7,370 bases of DNA from an uncultured Opitutia bacterium (GTDB taxonomy: Bacteria; Verrucomicrobiota; Verrucomicrobiia; Opitutales; UBA953). The notes beneath the pieces were generated by a model that saw only the letters and a program-made list of their open reading frames with translations, searched no databases and was not told the origin of the DNA. The stretch is from positions 1 to 7,370 of the forward strand of contig CAIYUD010000211.1 in NCBI GenBank assembly GCA_903929325.1, read 5' to 3'. Below are positions 1 to 6,097 of the stretch, one piece after another (position 1 is the stretch's first letter; every line of letters starts with the position of its first letter). The position numbers and the translations under genes were made by a program.

Positions 1-273
1 ACACCCGCTGTGGGTGGCAAACCTCGTTTACAAGCATTACCATTCATCCCTGGCTTCGAGCCCCATGATCGTGGACTTTATACTGGGGCGATCGGCTGGG
101 TTGGGTTGGATGGACGCAGCGGTGAACTCGTCGTGGCGTTGCGCTGCGCTGAACTCTCTGGGGCACGGGCACGCGCGTATGCGGGCGCGGGTATTGTCGA
201 CGGTTCCGACCCTGCAGCCGAGGCTACTGAAACGGAAATGAAGTTACGGACGATTTTAGACTCTCTCGTCTAA
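1..273 (+). CDS. menF: Isochorismate synthase, C-terminal part (5' end outside window)
   Basis: The first base is in frame, and 90 codons are visible before a TAA stop. The fragment begins with TPAVGG, the end of the HPTPAVGG motif of isochorismate synthases (MenF/EntC/DhbC). It continues with FEPHDRGLYTGAIGW, then ELVVALRCAEL, and ends with the chorismate-binding signature AGAGIVDGSDPAAEATET followed by EMKLRTIL. In the family, the E..ET..K stretch lies in the Mg2+/chorismate site. The enzyme converts chorismate to isochorismate in the cytoplasm for menaquinone or for catecholate siderophores. The C-terminus alone cannot tell MenF from EntC; menF is chosen because nothing nearby suggests a siderophore cluster. 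Anthranilate or aminodeoxychorismate synthase is less likely because of the TPAVGG motif. The GTG at 10 is internal and not the real start. Family membership is very likely; the sub-type is less sure. Confidence 0.9.
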   Translation, partial: TPAVGGKPRLQALPFIPGFEPHDRGLYTGAIGWVGLDGRSGELVVALRCAELSGARARAYAGAGIVDGSDPAAEATETEMKLRTILDSLV

Positions 274-309
274 ACGCTTAGAGCGAATTTCCCGTTTAGT
301 CTTTCGCTC
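270..309. promoter_or_regulatory. Two interleaved inverted repeats; possible H-type pseudoknot before hisF
   Basis: CTAAACG (270-276) is complementary to CGTTTAG (293-299), and GAGCGAA (281-287) is complementary to TTCGCTC (303-309). Both stems are perfect 7-bp matches. The arms are interleaved rather than nested, which is the topology of an H-type pseudoknot, with connecting loops of 4, 5 and 3 nt; alternatively the two hairpins exclude each other. The element starts at the stop codon of the isochorismate synthase gene and ends 35 bp before the hisF ATG. No T-run follows, so it does not look like a simple intrinsic terminator. The base matches are seen directly; any role in termination, RNA stability or hisF control is inference. 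Confidence 0.4.
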
Positions 310-344
310 AATCCACTTTCGTATCATTGGTATTGAACGCACGT

Positions 345-1106
345 ATGCCATTATCTGTCCGCATTATCCCCTGTCTTGACGTCCACGCTGGGCGTGTGGT
401 CAAGGGCGTGCGCTTCGAAGAGTTGCGCGATGCCGGCGATCCTGTAGCCGTCGCCGCGGCCTATGAGAAACAAGGGGCAGACGAACTTGTATTTTTAGAT
501 ATCACCGCTTCGAGCGATGGACGTAAGACCATGATCGAGGTTGTTGAACGTACCGCGGATCAAGTCTTCATGCCACTCACTGTCGGGGGTGGTCTCCGCT
601 CAGTTGAAGATATCCGCGCCATGCTTCATGCCGGCGCCGATAAAGTCTCCCTCAACACCTCAGCGGTTAAAGACCCAGAACTCGTGCGCGCCGCTTCCAA
701 AGCTTTTGGTAATCAATGTATCGTTGTCGCGATTGATGCTAAACGCGTCGCACCCGGGAAATGGGAAGTCTTTACCCATGGCGGACGCAACTCGACGGGT
801 ATCGACGTGATTCAATGGGCACGGCAGATGCGCGCATATGGCGCTGGCGAACTTTTACTTACGAGTATGGATGCCGATGGCACCCAAGCTGGGTACGACA
901 TCCCACTGACACGTGCGGTCTGTGATGCGGTTGACATCCCTGTGATTGCTTCGGGTGGCGCTGGTAACTTGGACCATTTAACTGACGTACTGCGCGACGG
1001 GCATGCGAGTGCCGTGCTCGCAGCTTCCATCTTCCACTTCGGAACGTATACGGTACGCCAAGCCAAAGAGCATCTCAAGGCAGCAGGCCTTCCGGTAAGA
1101 CTCTAA
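345..1106 (+). CDS. hisF: Imidazole glycerol phosphate synthase, cyclase subunit HisF
   Basis: A 253-residue (beta/alpha)8 barrel of normal family length. HisF pairs with the glutaminase HisH and turns PRFAR plus ammonia into imidazole glycerol phosphate and AICAR, the branch step between histidine and purine synthesis. The two catalytic aspartates of the family are present: Asp12 in RIIPCLDVHAGRVVKG and Asp131 in CIVVAIDAKR. The phosphate-binding loops are also there: VGGG (80-83), TSMDADGTQAGYD from about 174, and ASGGAGNL from about 202. The ATG at 345 is chosen because it gives the usual short N-terminus (MPLSVRIIPCLD). In-frame TTG codons at 327 and 333 would only add residues that the family lacks. 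No clear Shine-Dalgarno is seen. hisH, hisA and other his genes are not in the window. The gene ends 6 bp before a convergent neighbour. Confidence 0.97.
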   Translation: MPLSVRIIPCLDVHAGRVVKGVRFEELRDAGDPVAVAAAYEKQGADELVFLDITASSDGRKTMIEVVERTADQVFMPLTVGGGLRSVEDIRAMLHAGADKVSLNTSAVKDPELVRAASKAFGNQCIVVAIDAKRVAPGKWEVFTHGGRNSTGIDVIQWARQMRAYGAGELLLTSMDADGTQAGYDIPLTRAVCDAVDIPVIASGGAGNLDHLTDVLRDGHASAVLAASIFHFGTYTVRQAKEHLKAAGLPVRL

Positions 1107-1112
1107 GGTCTA

Positions 1113-2408
1113 TTAGGCCTTCTTGGTGACAATCAATTTGTCGACACGATGACCATCCATGTCGACGACTTCGAAGGATAGTCCGGCTGCATTGACCACA
1201 TCGCCTTCTTCAGGAAGACGTCCCAATGAGCGCTGCAGAAATCCTGAAAGTGTCGTGAAACGCCCCGTGCCTTCTTCGGGCAGCGGTGTCGTCATCCCAA
1301 TCGCTTGACGGAATTGTTCGATATGCAAGACCGCATCAACCAGCCACGAACCGTCCTCACGACGTCGCACCTTTAAATGACGTACGGCTGCGAGTTCACC
1401 CGGCAACTCGCCGACAATACGCTCAAGCACGTCGTTCAGGGAGACGACACCGCGGACTCGACCAAACTCGTCGACAACGAGCGCGAGGTGAATTTTTTCC
1501 GTTCGGAAACGCTCCAGCAATTGAGTGGCAGTTGTGGTCGGGGCAACACTGGGCGCATCCGTCACTAAATCGCGAACAACTGCTGTACCGGTCAGCGCAA
1601 GGTTAGACCAAAGACGCTTCACGGAAACAACGCCAAGGGCTTTATCGGGTGTGCCTCGGAATACCGGGAACCAGCTATGGCCCGATGCGACAACTTTCCG
1701 CCAGTTCACTTCATCGGGATCGGCGAGATTTAACCAGATGACGCGATTGGAAGACGTCATCAGCTGCTCAGCCGTTGTCGTATCTAACGCTAATGCTCCA
1801 GAAACCATCCGTCGTTCCCCTTCGTGAAAGACGCCACTGGCAATGCCTTGATCAATCAACAGGCGTACTTCGTCTTCGCTGACAGTCTCGCCGCTGGCAC
1901 GGGTTTGCCCAAATACTTTTAAAACAAAATCTGCCACCCAACTCATGCTACGGATCAACGGTGCAGCTATCGTTGCGGCAGCATGCATCACCCAAGCAAG
2001 GTTGAGTGCAAAATATTCAGGGTGAAATAACGCGAGACGCTTGGGAATAAGTTCTCCAAACAAAACCGTCGCTGAACCGACCAGGAAAGATACGAGGGCT
2101 TCCGACGCGAGGTGCCCATGTAAGCGAAGCCATTCAAAGGGTAGCTCTTCGAGCCACGGACGTACTTTAATGGCTAGGGGCGCACCCGCGTAGATGGAAC
2201 CAATGACTGCTGCAAAAGTGATCCCGGTTTGCACCGTTGAAAGAAAACGGGTTGGTTGAGCAATGAGCTCCAATGCGCGTTGTGCACGTCGACTACCTTT
2301 AGCCGCGAGCTGACTGAGTTTGTTGCGATTGACCGAGACCAAAGCCATTTCGGCCATAGCGAAGATCGCTGTGGCGAGGATGGATAGGCTGATGAGGAGT
2401 ATTTCCAA
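1113..2408 (-). CDS. CNNM/DUF21-CBS-CorC family membrane protein (probable divalent cation exporter)
   Basis: A 431-residue protein of the HlyC/CorC (UPF0053, CNNM-like) family. Residues 1 to about 165 form the DUF21/CNNM domain, with hydrophobic helices near 1-23, 58-80, 102-120 and 131-155. It carries the signatures FAMAEMALVSVNRNKL and GELIPKRLAL. A CBS pair follows at about 205-335 (second CBS: LALVVDEFGRVRGVVSLND), then a CorC/HlyC C-terminal domain at about 345-429. Family members sit in the inner membrane. Characterised ones export Mg2+, and the CBS pair is thought to bind nucleotides; the older name 'hemolysin' is misleading. The start is TTG: an in-frame TAA lies only three codons upstream (2415-2417), the first in-frame ATG (codon 18) would cut into the first helix, and TTG gives a complete helix. 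No Shine-Dalgarno is obvious. It is divergent from dtd and convergent with hisF. The family is certain; the transported ion is inferred. Confidence 0.93.
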   Translation of the reverse strand: MEILLISLSILATAIFAMAEMALVSVNRNKLSQLAAKGSRRAQRALELIAQPTRFLSTVQTGITFAAVIGSIYAGAPLAIKVRPWLEELPFEWLRLHGHLASEALVSFLVGSATVLFGELIPKRLALFHPEYFALNLAWVMHAAATIAAPLIRSMSWVADFVLKVFGQTRASGETVSEDEVRLLIDQGIASGVFHEGERRMVSGALALDTTTAEQLMTSSNRVIWLNLADPDEVNWRKVVASGHSWFPVFRGTPDKALGVVSVKRLWSNLALTGTAVVRDLVTDAPSVAPTTTATQLLERFRTEKIHLALVVDEFGRVRGVVSLNDVLERIVGELPGELAAVRHLKVRRREDGSWLVDAVLHIEQFRQAIGMTTPLPEEGTGRFTTLSGFLQRSLGRLPEEGDVVNAAGLSFEVVDMDGHRVDKLIVTKKA

Positions 2409-2416
2409 AGAGCGTT

Positions 2417-2483
2417 AACGGTGAACGGTGGGGGCTTGCTCGTCAAGTAACGCACAGAACTCACTTGCAGTTAGACACTTGCA
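2417..2483. repeat. Two short direct repeats in the CorC-like/dtd divergent intergenic region
   Basis: The 90-bp gap between the divergent genes holds a perfect tandem of AACGGTG (2417-2423 and 2424-2430), right at the start of the minus-strand gene. It also holds two perfect copies of CACTTGCA (2462-2469 and 2476-2483), 14 bp apart and upstream of dtd. Spaced repeats like these could be operator half-sites for a shared regulator, or chance. I could not place convincing -35/-10 boxes with confidence. The repeats are read directly; a regulatory role is inference. Confidence 0.35.
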
Positions 2484-2498
2484 AAGCATTAAGGCCTA

Positions 2499-2939
2499 AT
2501 GGTTATTGTCATTCAGCGCGTTCTACAGGCTTCGGTAACCGTCGAAGGACGTTCCGTCGGAGAGATCGGACAAGGCCTTCTACTGCTCGTGGGTATCGCC
2601 AGTGGCGACACGATTGCCAAGGCTGAGAACCTAGCGAACCGGATTCGCAAACTCCGTGTTTTTGAAGATACCGAAGGCAAGATGGGACTCGATATTGTCG
2701 ATGCCAAGGGCGCGATCTTAGCCGTGAGTCAGTTTACCTTGTTAGGTGATTTCGCTAAAGGTAATCGCCCCTCATTTCATCACGCTGCTAAACCTGAAGA
2801 GGCCCTACCAGTCTTCGATGCACTGGTGGATGCACTGCGCCGGGAAACGGGTACGATAGTTGCAACAGGTGAGTTCGGCGCCGACATGAAGGTCAGCCTA
2901 CTCAATGATGGCCCCGTGACCTTTGTACTCGAAGGTTAA
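2499..2939 (+). CDS. dtd: D-aminoacyl-tRNA deacylase (DTD)
   Basis: A 146-residue protein, the usual size for DTD. It removes D-amino acids (and mischarged glycine) from tRNA in the cytoplasm, a proofreading step. Visible signatures are the N-terminal VIQRVLQASVTV strand, the SQFTL motif at 77-81 (Ser77, Gln78, Thr80) followed by GDFAKGNRPSF, and the C-terminal NDGPVT at 136-141. In known DTD structures the last motif supplies the Gly-cisPro pair that rejects L-amino acids; here it would be Gly138-Pro139. The ATG start matches the family's short N-terminus, and a weak AAGG lies about 5 nt upstream. It is followed after 59 bp by nadB on the same strand with no hairpin-plus-T-run between, so dtd-nadB-panE may be co-transcribed. 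Confidence 0.96.
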   Translation: MVIVIQRVLQASVTVEGRSVGEIGQGLLLLVGIASGDTIAKAENLANRIRKLRVFEDTEGKMGLDIVDAKGAILAVSQFTLLGDFAKGNRPSFHHAAKPEEALPVFDALVDALRRETGTIVATGEFGADMKVSLLNDGPVTFVLEG

Positions 2940-2998
2940 GAGGGTTCATCGGTGTTTCATCCTTCCCCTACCCTGCACACTCGGGCTTAACTCATGGC

Positions 2999-4597
2999 AT
3001 GGAAGGTTCGTTCGACGCAGTCGTAGTCGGTAGTGGTATTGGCGGTTTGAGTTTTGCACTCAAACTAGCCGAAGCAGGCCTGTCTGTCGCCGTCGTTACC
3101 AAAAAAACAAAATCAGACTCGAATACGAATTGGGCTCAAGGCGGTATCGCCTGTGTCACCGATCCAGGAGACTCTTTTGCAAGTCACATCAACGATACTT
3201 TAGCTGCAGGCGATGGGCTCTGTGATCGCGCAATCGTCGAAGCCATTATTGCAGCAGGACCTGCGCGTGTAAATGAACTCATCGCGTGGGGTGTAGAATT
3301 TGAACGTTCCTCGACAGGCTCTCCGGACCTCGGCCGTGAAGGCGGTCACACGCAACGGCGTATCTTACACGCACGCGACATGACCGGTCGTGCTATCGAA
3401 TCGGCATTATTACGTGCCGTCGCTGCCCGTCCCAACGTTAAGGTACTCGAGCACCACCTTGCGGTCGACCTTATCACGGATGGGAAACTTGGCTTAACCG
3501 ATCCAGGGCGCACCGCAGACCGTGTCCGCGGCCTTTACGTGCTCGATACGCGCACGGGTAAAGTCGTTACCTTTGCTGCGTCTGTTGTTGTTTTGGCAAC
3601 TGGCGGTGTTGGCCAGGTCTACCTCTATACAACGAATCCCGACATTGCTACCGGTGACGGTATTGCGATGGCCTATCGCGTAGGGGCGGAAGTCCGTGAT
3701 ATGGAATTCGTACAATTCCACCCCACTGCGCTCTTCACGGCTGACGGCGGACGGGCACTCATCTCCGAAGCCGTTCGCGGCGAAGGCGCAATTTTACGCG
3801 ATGCGAGCGGACATGCCTTCATGGCCGACTTCCACCCTCAGGCCGATCTCGCTCCTCGCGATGTTGTTGCCCGGGCAATCGACACCGTGATGAAGCGTGC
3901 GGGCTCAACCCATGTACACCTGGACGCACGACACTTTGCTAAAGGGCATTTCGCTAAACGTTTCCCAAGCATCTACGACACCTGCCTCAAGGCCGGTATT
4001 AACCCTGAAGAGCAACTCATCCCGGTCGTTCCCGCCGCACACTATCTTTGCGGCGGAGTCGCCACCGATCTCGCAGGGCGAACGAGCATTCGCGGCTTAT
4101 TTGCCGTGGGCGAAGCGGGCTGCACGGGTTTGCATGGGGCCAATCGATTAGCATCCAACTCCTTACTCGAAGCTGTTGTCATTGCACACGATGGTGCTTT
4201 AGCCGCGGCGGAGATTGTAAAATCAGCGCAGCCTGAAGCCGTAAAATTACCCGCATGGGTTGATGGCAGTGCAATCAACCCAGACGAGCGCGTTGTCATC
4301 GCCCATAACTGGGATGAACTGCGTCGGGCTATGTGGGACTACGTCGGGATTGTCCGAACCGATAAGCGTCTGGCTCGCGCGGCTTCGCGCATACGCACGC
4401 TCTCCGAAGAAGTCGGAGAGTATTATTGGAATTTCCGGGTTGAACCTAAGCTTCTTGAACTGCGCAACTTGGTGCTCATCGCAGAACTCATTGTAACGTG
4501 CGCACAACAACGTCGTGAGAGCCGCGGTCTCCACTACACGATCGATTACCTTGAGAAATTACCTGAGGCACGGCATTCCTCGACGCGGAAAGGATGA
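2999..4597 (+). CDS. nadB: L-aspartate oxidase NadB
   Basis: A 532-residue FAD enzyme of the succinate dehydrogenase/fumarate reductase flavoprotein family, normal length for NadB. It oxidises L-aspartate to iminoaspartate, which NadA condenses with dihydroxyacetone phosphate to quinolinate for NAD. The FAD dinucleotide fold is at the N-terminus (VVGSGIGGLSFAL, 9-21), followed by DSNTNWAQGGIA (40-51), which in NadB carries flavin contacts. Also present are GGHTQRRILHARDMTG (115-130), ATGGVGQVYLYTTNPDIATG (200-219), VQFHPTAL (238-245), RGEGA (260-264), APRDVVARAID (285-295) and PAAHYLCGGVATD (345-357). By comparison with E. coli NadB from memory, Arg287 and His348 match the substrate-binding Arg290 and His351. 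The C-terminal helical bundle is complete (about 430-525). QGG and the aspartate-type loop favour NadB over SdhA/FrdA. nadA and nadC are not in the window. The stop overlaps the panE start. Confidence 0.97.
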   Translation: MEGSFDAVVVGSGIGGLSFALKLAEAGLSVAVVTKKTKSDSNTNWAQGGIACVTDPGDSFASHINDTLAAGDGLCDRAIVEAIIAAGPARVNELIAWGVEFERSSTGSPDLGREGGHTQRRILHARDMTGRAIESALLRAVAARPNVKVLEHHLAVDLITDGKLGLTDPGRTADRVRGLYVLDTRTGKVVTFAASVVVLATGGVGQVYLYTTNPDIATGDGIAMAYRVGAEVRDMEFVQFHPTALFTADGGRALISEAVRGEGAILRDASGHAFMADFHPQADLAPRDVVARAIDTVMKRAGSTHVHLDARHFAKGHFAKRFPSIYDTCLKAGINPEEQLIPVVPAAHYLCGGVATDLAGRTSIRGLFAVGEAGCTGLHGANRLASNSLLEAVVIAHDGALAAAEIVKSAQPEAVKLPAWVDGSAINPDERVVIAHNWDELRRAMWDYVGIVRTDKRLARAASRIRTLSEEVGEYYWNFRVEPKLLELRNLVLIAELIVTCAQQRRESRGLHYTIDYLEKLPEARHSSTRKG

Positions 4598-5514
4598 GCC
4601 TGAAAATTGCTATCGTCGGTACAGGTGCTGTGGGCGGATGGTACGGAGCCCTACTCGCAGCCGATGGACATGACGTTCGGTGTTTAGCCAGACGCGATGC
4701 TGCCATCTTGAATGAGAAAGGCATCCGTCTGATTCAACGCGGGAGCGATACTGTCCAGCGCATTACCCTCGCCACTCCGAATCCCGAGGCCATCGGCATC
4801 GTGGACCTTGTCGTGATAGCCGCCAAAACCACCGCGAATGCTAACTTGGCTCAATGGATTAAACCCATGTGCGGCCCGCAGACCGTTCTCCTCACTCTGC
4901 AAAACGGTATGGGTAACGCAGAGGTCTTAACGCAGATTGTCGAACCTAGCCGTGTCGTCGCTGGACTTTGCTTCGTGTGTATCAATCGGACGGCACCTGG
5001 CGTTATTGAAAACATGCTGCCGGGCTACATTCGGATGGCCGCTGCCCAAGGTCCCATTCACGCGAATGTACGTAAATGTGTAGATATTTTTTCCCATGCA
5101 GGCGTCGACTGTAAGGCTGAGGATTCGCTCGACGCCGTTCTCTGGAAAAAGCTTTGTTGGAATATCCCTTTCAACGGACTCGCCATCGCCGCAGGTGGCG
5201 TGACTACGGATCGTATCTTATCGGACCCAGCCCTGCGCGCACGTGCACGCAGCTTAATGCAAGAAGTCCAATCAGCAGCCGCCGCATGCGGTGTACCATT
5301 TTCACAGGAACACCTAGAACGACAATTCACGGTCACCGAGACGATGGGTCCCTACCGTCCCTCAAGCCTCATTGATTACCTTGAAGGCAAGGAAGTAGAG
5401 ATTGATCCGATTTGGGCTATACCCCTAGCGCGCGGACAAGCAGTTGGCGCATCGATGCCAGAGTTGCGCAAGCTACTCTCAGAAATCCGGGAGCTCGTCG
5501 CTAAACGCAAATAG
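4594..5514 (+). CDS. panE: 2-dehydropantoate 2-reductase (PanE/ApbA family)
   Basis: A 306-residue NADPH-dependent reductase, typical length. It reduces ketopantoate to pantoate in pantothenate and CoA synthesis, in the cytoplasm. The N-terminal Rossmann motif is IVGTGAVGG (7-15). AAKTTAN (76-82) contains the Lys that corresponds to Lys72 of E. coli PanE, and QNGMGN (103-108) contains the conserved Asn. The C-terminal all-helical domain carries LWKKLCWNIPFNGLA (183-197), with the family pattern W-x-K-L-x-x-N giving Lys186 as the probable catalytic lysine and Asn190 next to it. The substrate-loop region SSLIDYLEGKEVEID (257-271) ends the signature. The ATG overlaps the nadB stop (ATGA), and GGAAAGG directly precedes it, so translation is probably coupled to nadB. 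The family also contains reductases acting on other 2-keto acids, so the substrate is likely but not proven. Confidence 0.92.
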   Translation: MSLKIAIVGTGAVGGWYGALLAADGHDVRCLARRDAAILNEKGIRLIQRGSDTVQRITLATPNPEAIGIVDLVVIAAKTTANANLAQWIKPMCGPQTVLLTLQNGMGNAEVLTQIVEPSRVVAGLCFVCINRTAPGVIENMLPGYIRMAAAQGPIHANVRKCVDIFSHAGVDCKAEDSLDAVLWKKLCWNIPFNGLAIAAGGVTTDRILSDPALRARARSLMQEVQSAAAACGVPFSQEHLERQFTVTETMGPYRPSSLIDYLEGKEVEIDPIWAIPLARGQAVGASMPELRKLLSEIRELVAKRK

Positions 5515-5521
5515 GCCCTAC

Positions 5522-6001
5522 TTACTTAAGCCTTACGGGAGCTAACGCCGGGGTCGCCTCGGGGAGTGCCCGGAAGAGTGCCGCGATTTCTGCATTTACG
5601 CGGTCTTCTGTCCATAAGACCTCAGACCAACCTTTGATTGAACGCGCCGAAAAGATACGGTCGCCTTCGGCATTAAATACGGAAACAGAAAGTGTGTAGA
5701 CGCGTTCCGTCTTTCCACTCGTCGACGTTTCATTTCCGATCAGCCAAGCGGCTCGTACAGTGGCATCGGCAGTGCCGTCTTTCGTAATCGTATAGCCTCT
5801 GGCGGTAACCGAGCGCCGAATAGCCTCTTGAACAGTTAACTCCAAATTCTGCGTGGTGCTTGAAGTTGAGCCAGAGATGACGGGCGTAACATTCATGTTA
5901 CGAACCTTGGCCAGGTCTGCGGAATGGTCAGGACGTGAGCTACAGGCACAAAGAATGACAGCCCCTGTGAGCCAAAACGATACCCTGAGCATCGATTTCA
6001 T
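5522..6001 (-). CDS. Small lipoprotein, DUF4136-like
   Basis: A predicted 159-residue exported protein. The N-terminus MKSMLRVSFWLTGAVILCAC is a classic lipoprotein signal: basic start, hydrophobic core, then a lipobox L-C-A-C with the lipidated Cys at residue 20. Ser follows it, which in a Gram-negative Lol system predicts outer-membrane sorting. The mature part resembles DUF4136 lipoproteins: an SADLAKVRNMNV opening, a helix leading to ARGYTITKDGTADATVRAAW, alternating strands (RVYTLSVSVFNAEGDRIFSA) and a final helix VNAEIAALFRALPEA. This match is from pattern and not a search. The frame is open to a TTG at 6040, but the ATG at 6001 is preferred because it puts the charged residues directly before the hydrophobic stretch; another ATG at 5992 is also possible. 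No Shine-Dalgarno is seen. The function is unknown. It is convergent with panE (7 bp gap) and divergent from the HAD-DciA gene. Confidence 0.8.
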   Translation of the reverse strand: MKSMLRVSFWLTGAVILCACSSRPDHSADLAKVRNMNVTPVISGSTSSTTQNLELTVQEAIRRSVTARGYTITKDGTADATVRAAWLIGNETSTSGKTERVYTLSVSVFNAEGDRIFSARSIKGWSEVLWTEDRVNAEIAALFRALPEATPALAPVRLK

Positions 6002-6004
6002 ATG

Positions 6005-6043
6005 CGAATAACTAGCCGAATAACTTGCTGAAACAAGCAAGTT
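6005..6043. promoter_or_regulatory. Direct repeat and inverted repeat in the lipoprotein/HAD-DciA divergent region
   Basis: The 96-bp gap between the divergent genes contains CGAATAACT twice (6005-6013 and 6017-6025, a 12-bp period). This is followed by AACTTGC (6022-6028) and GCAAGTT (6037-6043), a perfect 7-bp inverted repeat with an 8-nt spacer. The two elements overlap by 4 bases. They lie immediately upstream of the lipoprotein ATG and about 55 bp upstream of the HAD-DciA ATG, so they could be an operator acting on either gene or a hairpin in the lipoprotein leader. No good -10/-35 pair was found. The repeats are seen; a function is inferred. Confidence 0.4.
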
Positions 6044-6097
6044 TGTGGGAATAGCCCAAGGTTGACCCCGGGTCTCCGCCAGCGTGTTCTAAGGGCC

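Noticed and set aside
327..344. Upstream TTG start for hisF (six extra residues)
   Set aside because: HisF proteins begin a few residues before RIIPCLD; the ATG at 345 fits this and the extension adds nothing conserved.
1286..1827. Plus-strand open frames across the CorC-like gene
   Set aside because: They are antisense to a gene with strong CBS and DUF21 signatures, and their translations are Arg/Thr-rich and without motifs.
2174..2464. Minus-strand 96-codon frame overlapping the start of the CorC-like gene
   Set aside because: It is in another frame of the same strand as the real gene, with no recognisable domain.
6025..6054. A sigma70-type promoter (TTGCTG, then GAATAG 18 bp later) for the HAD-DciA gene
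   Set aside because: The -10 hexamer matches the consensus poorly, so a promoter call is not supported.
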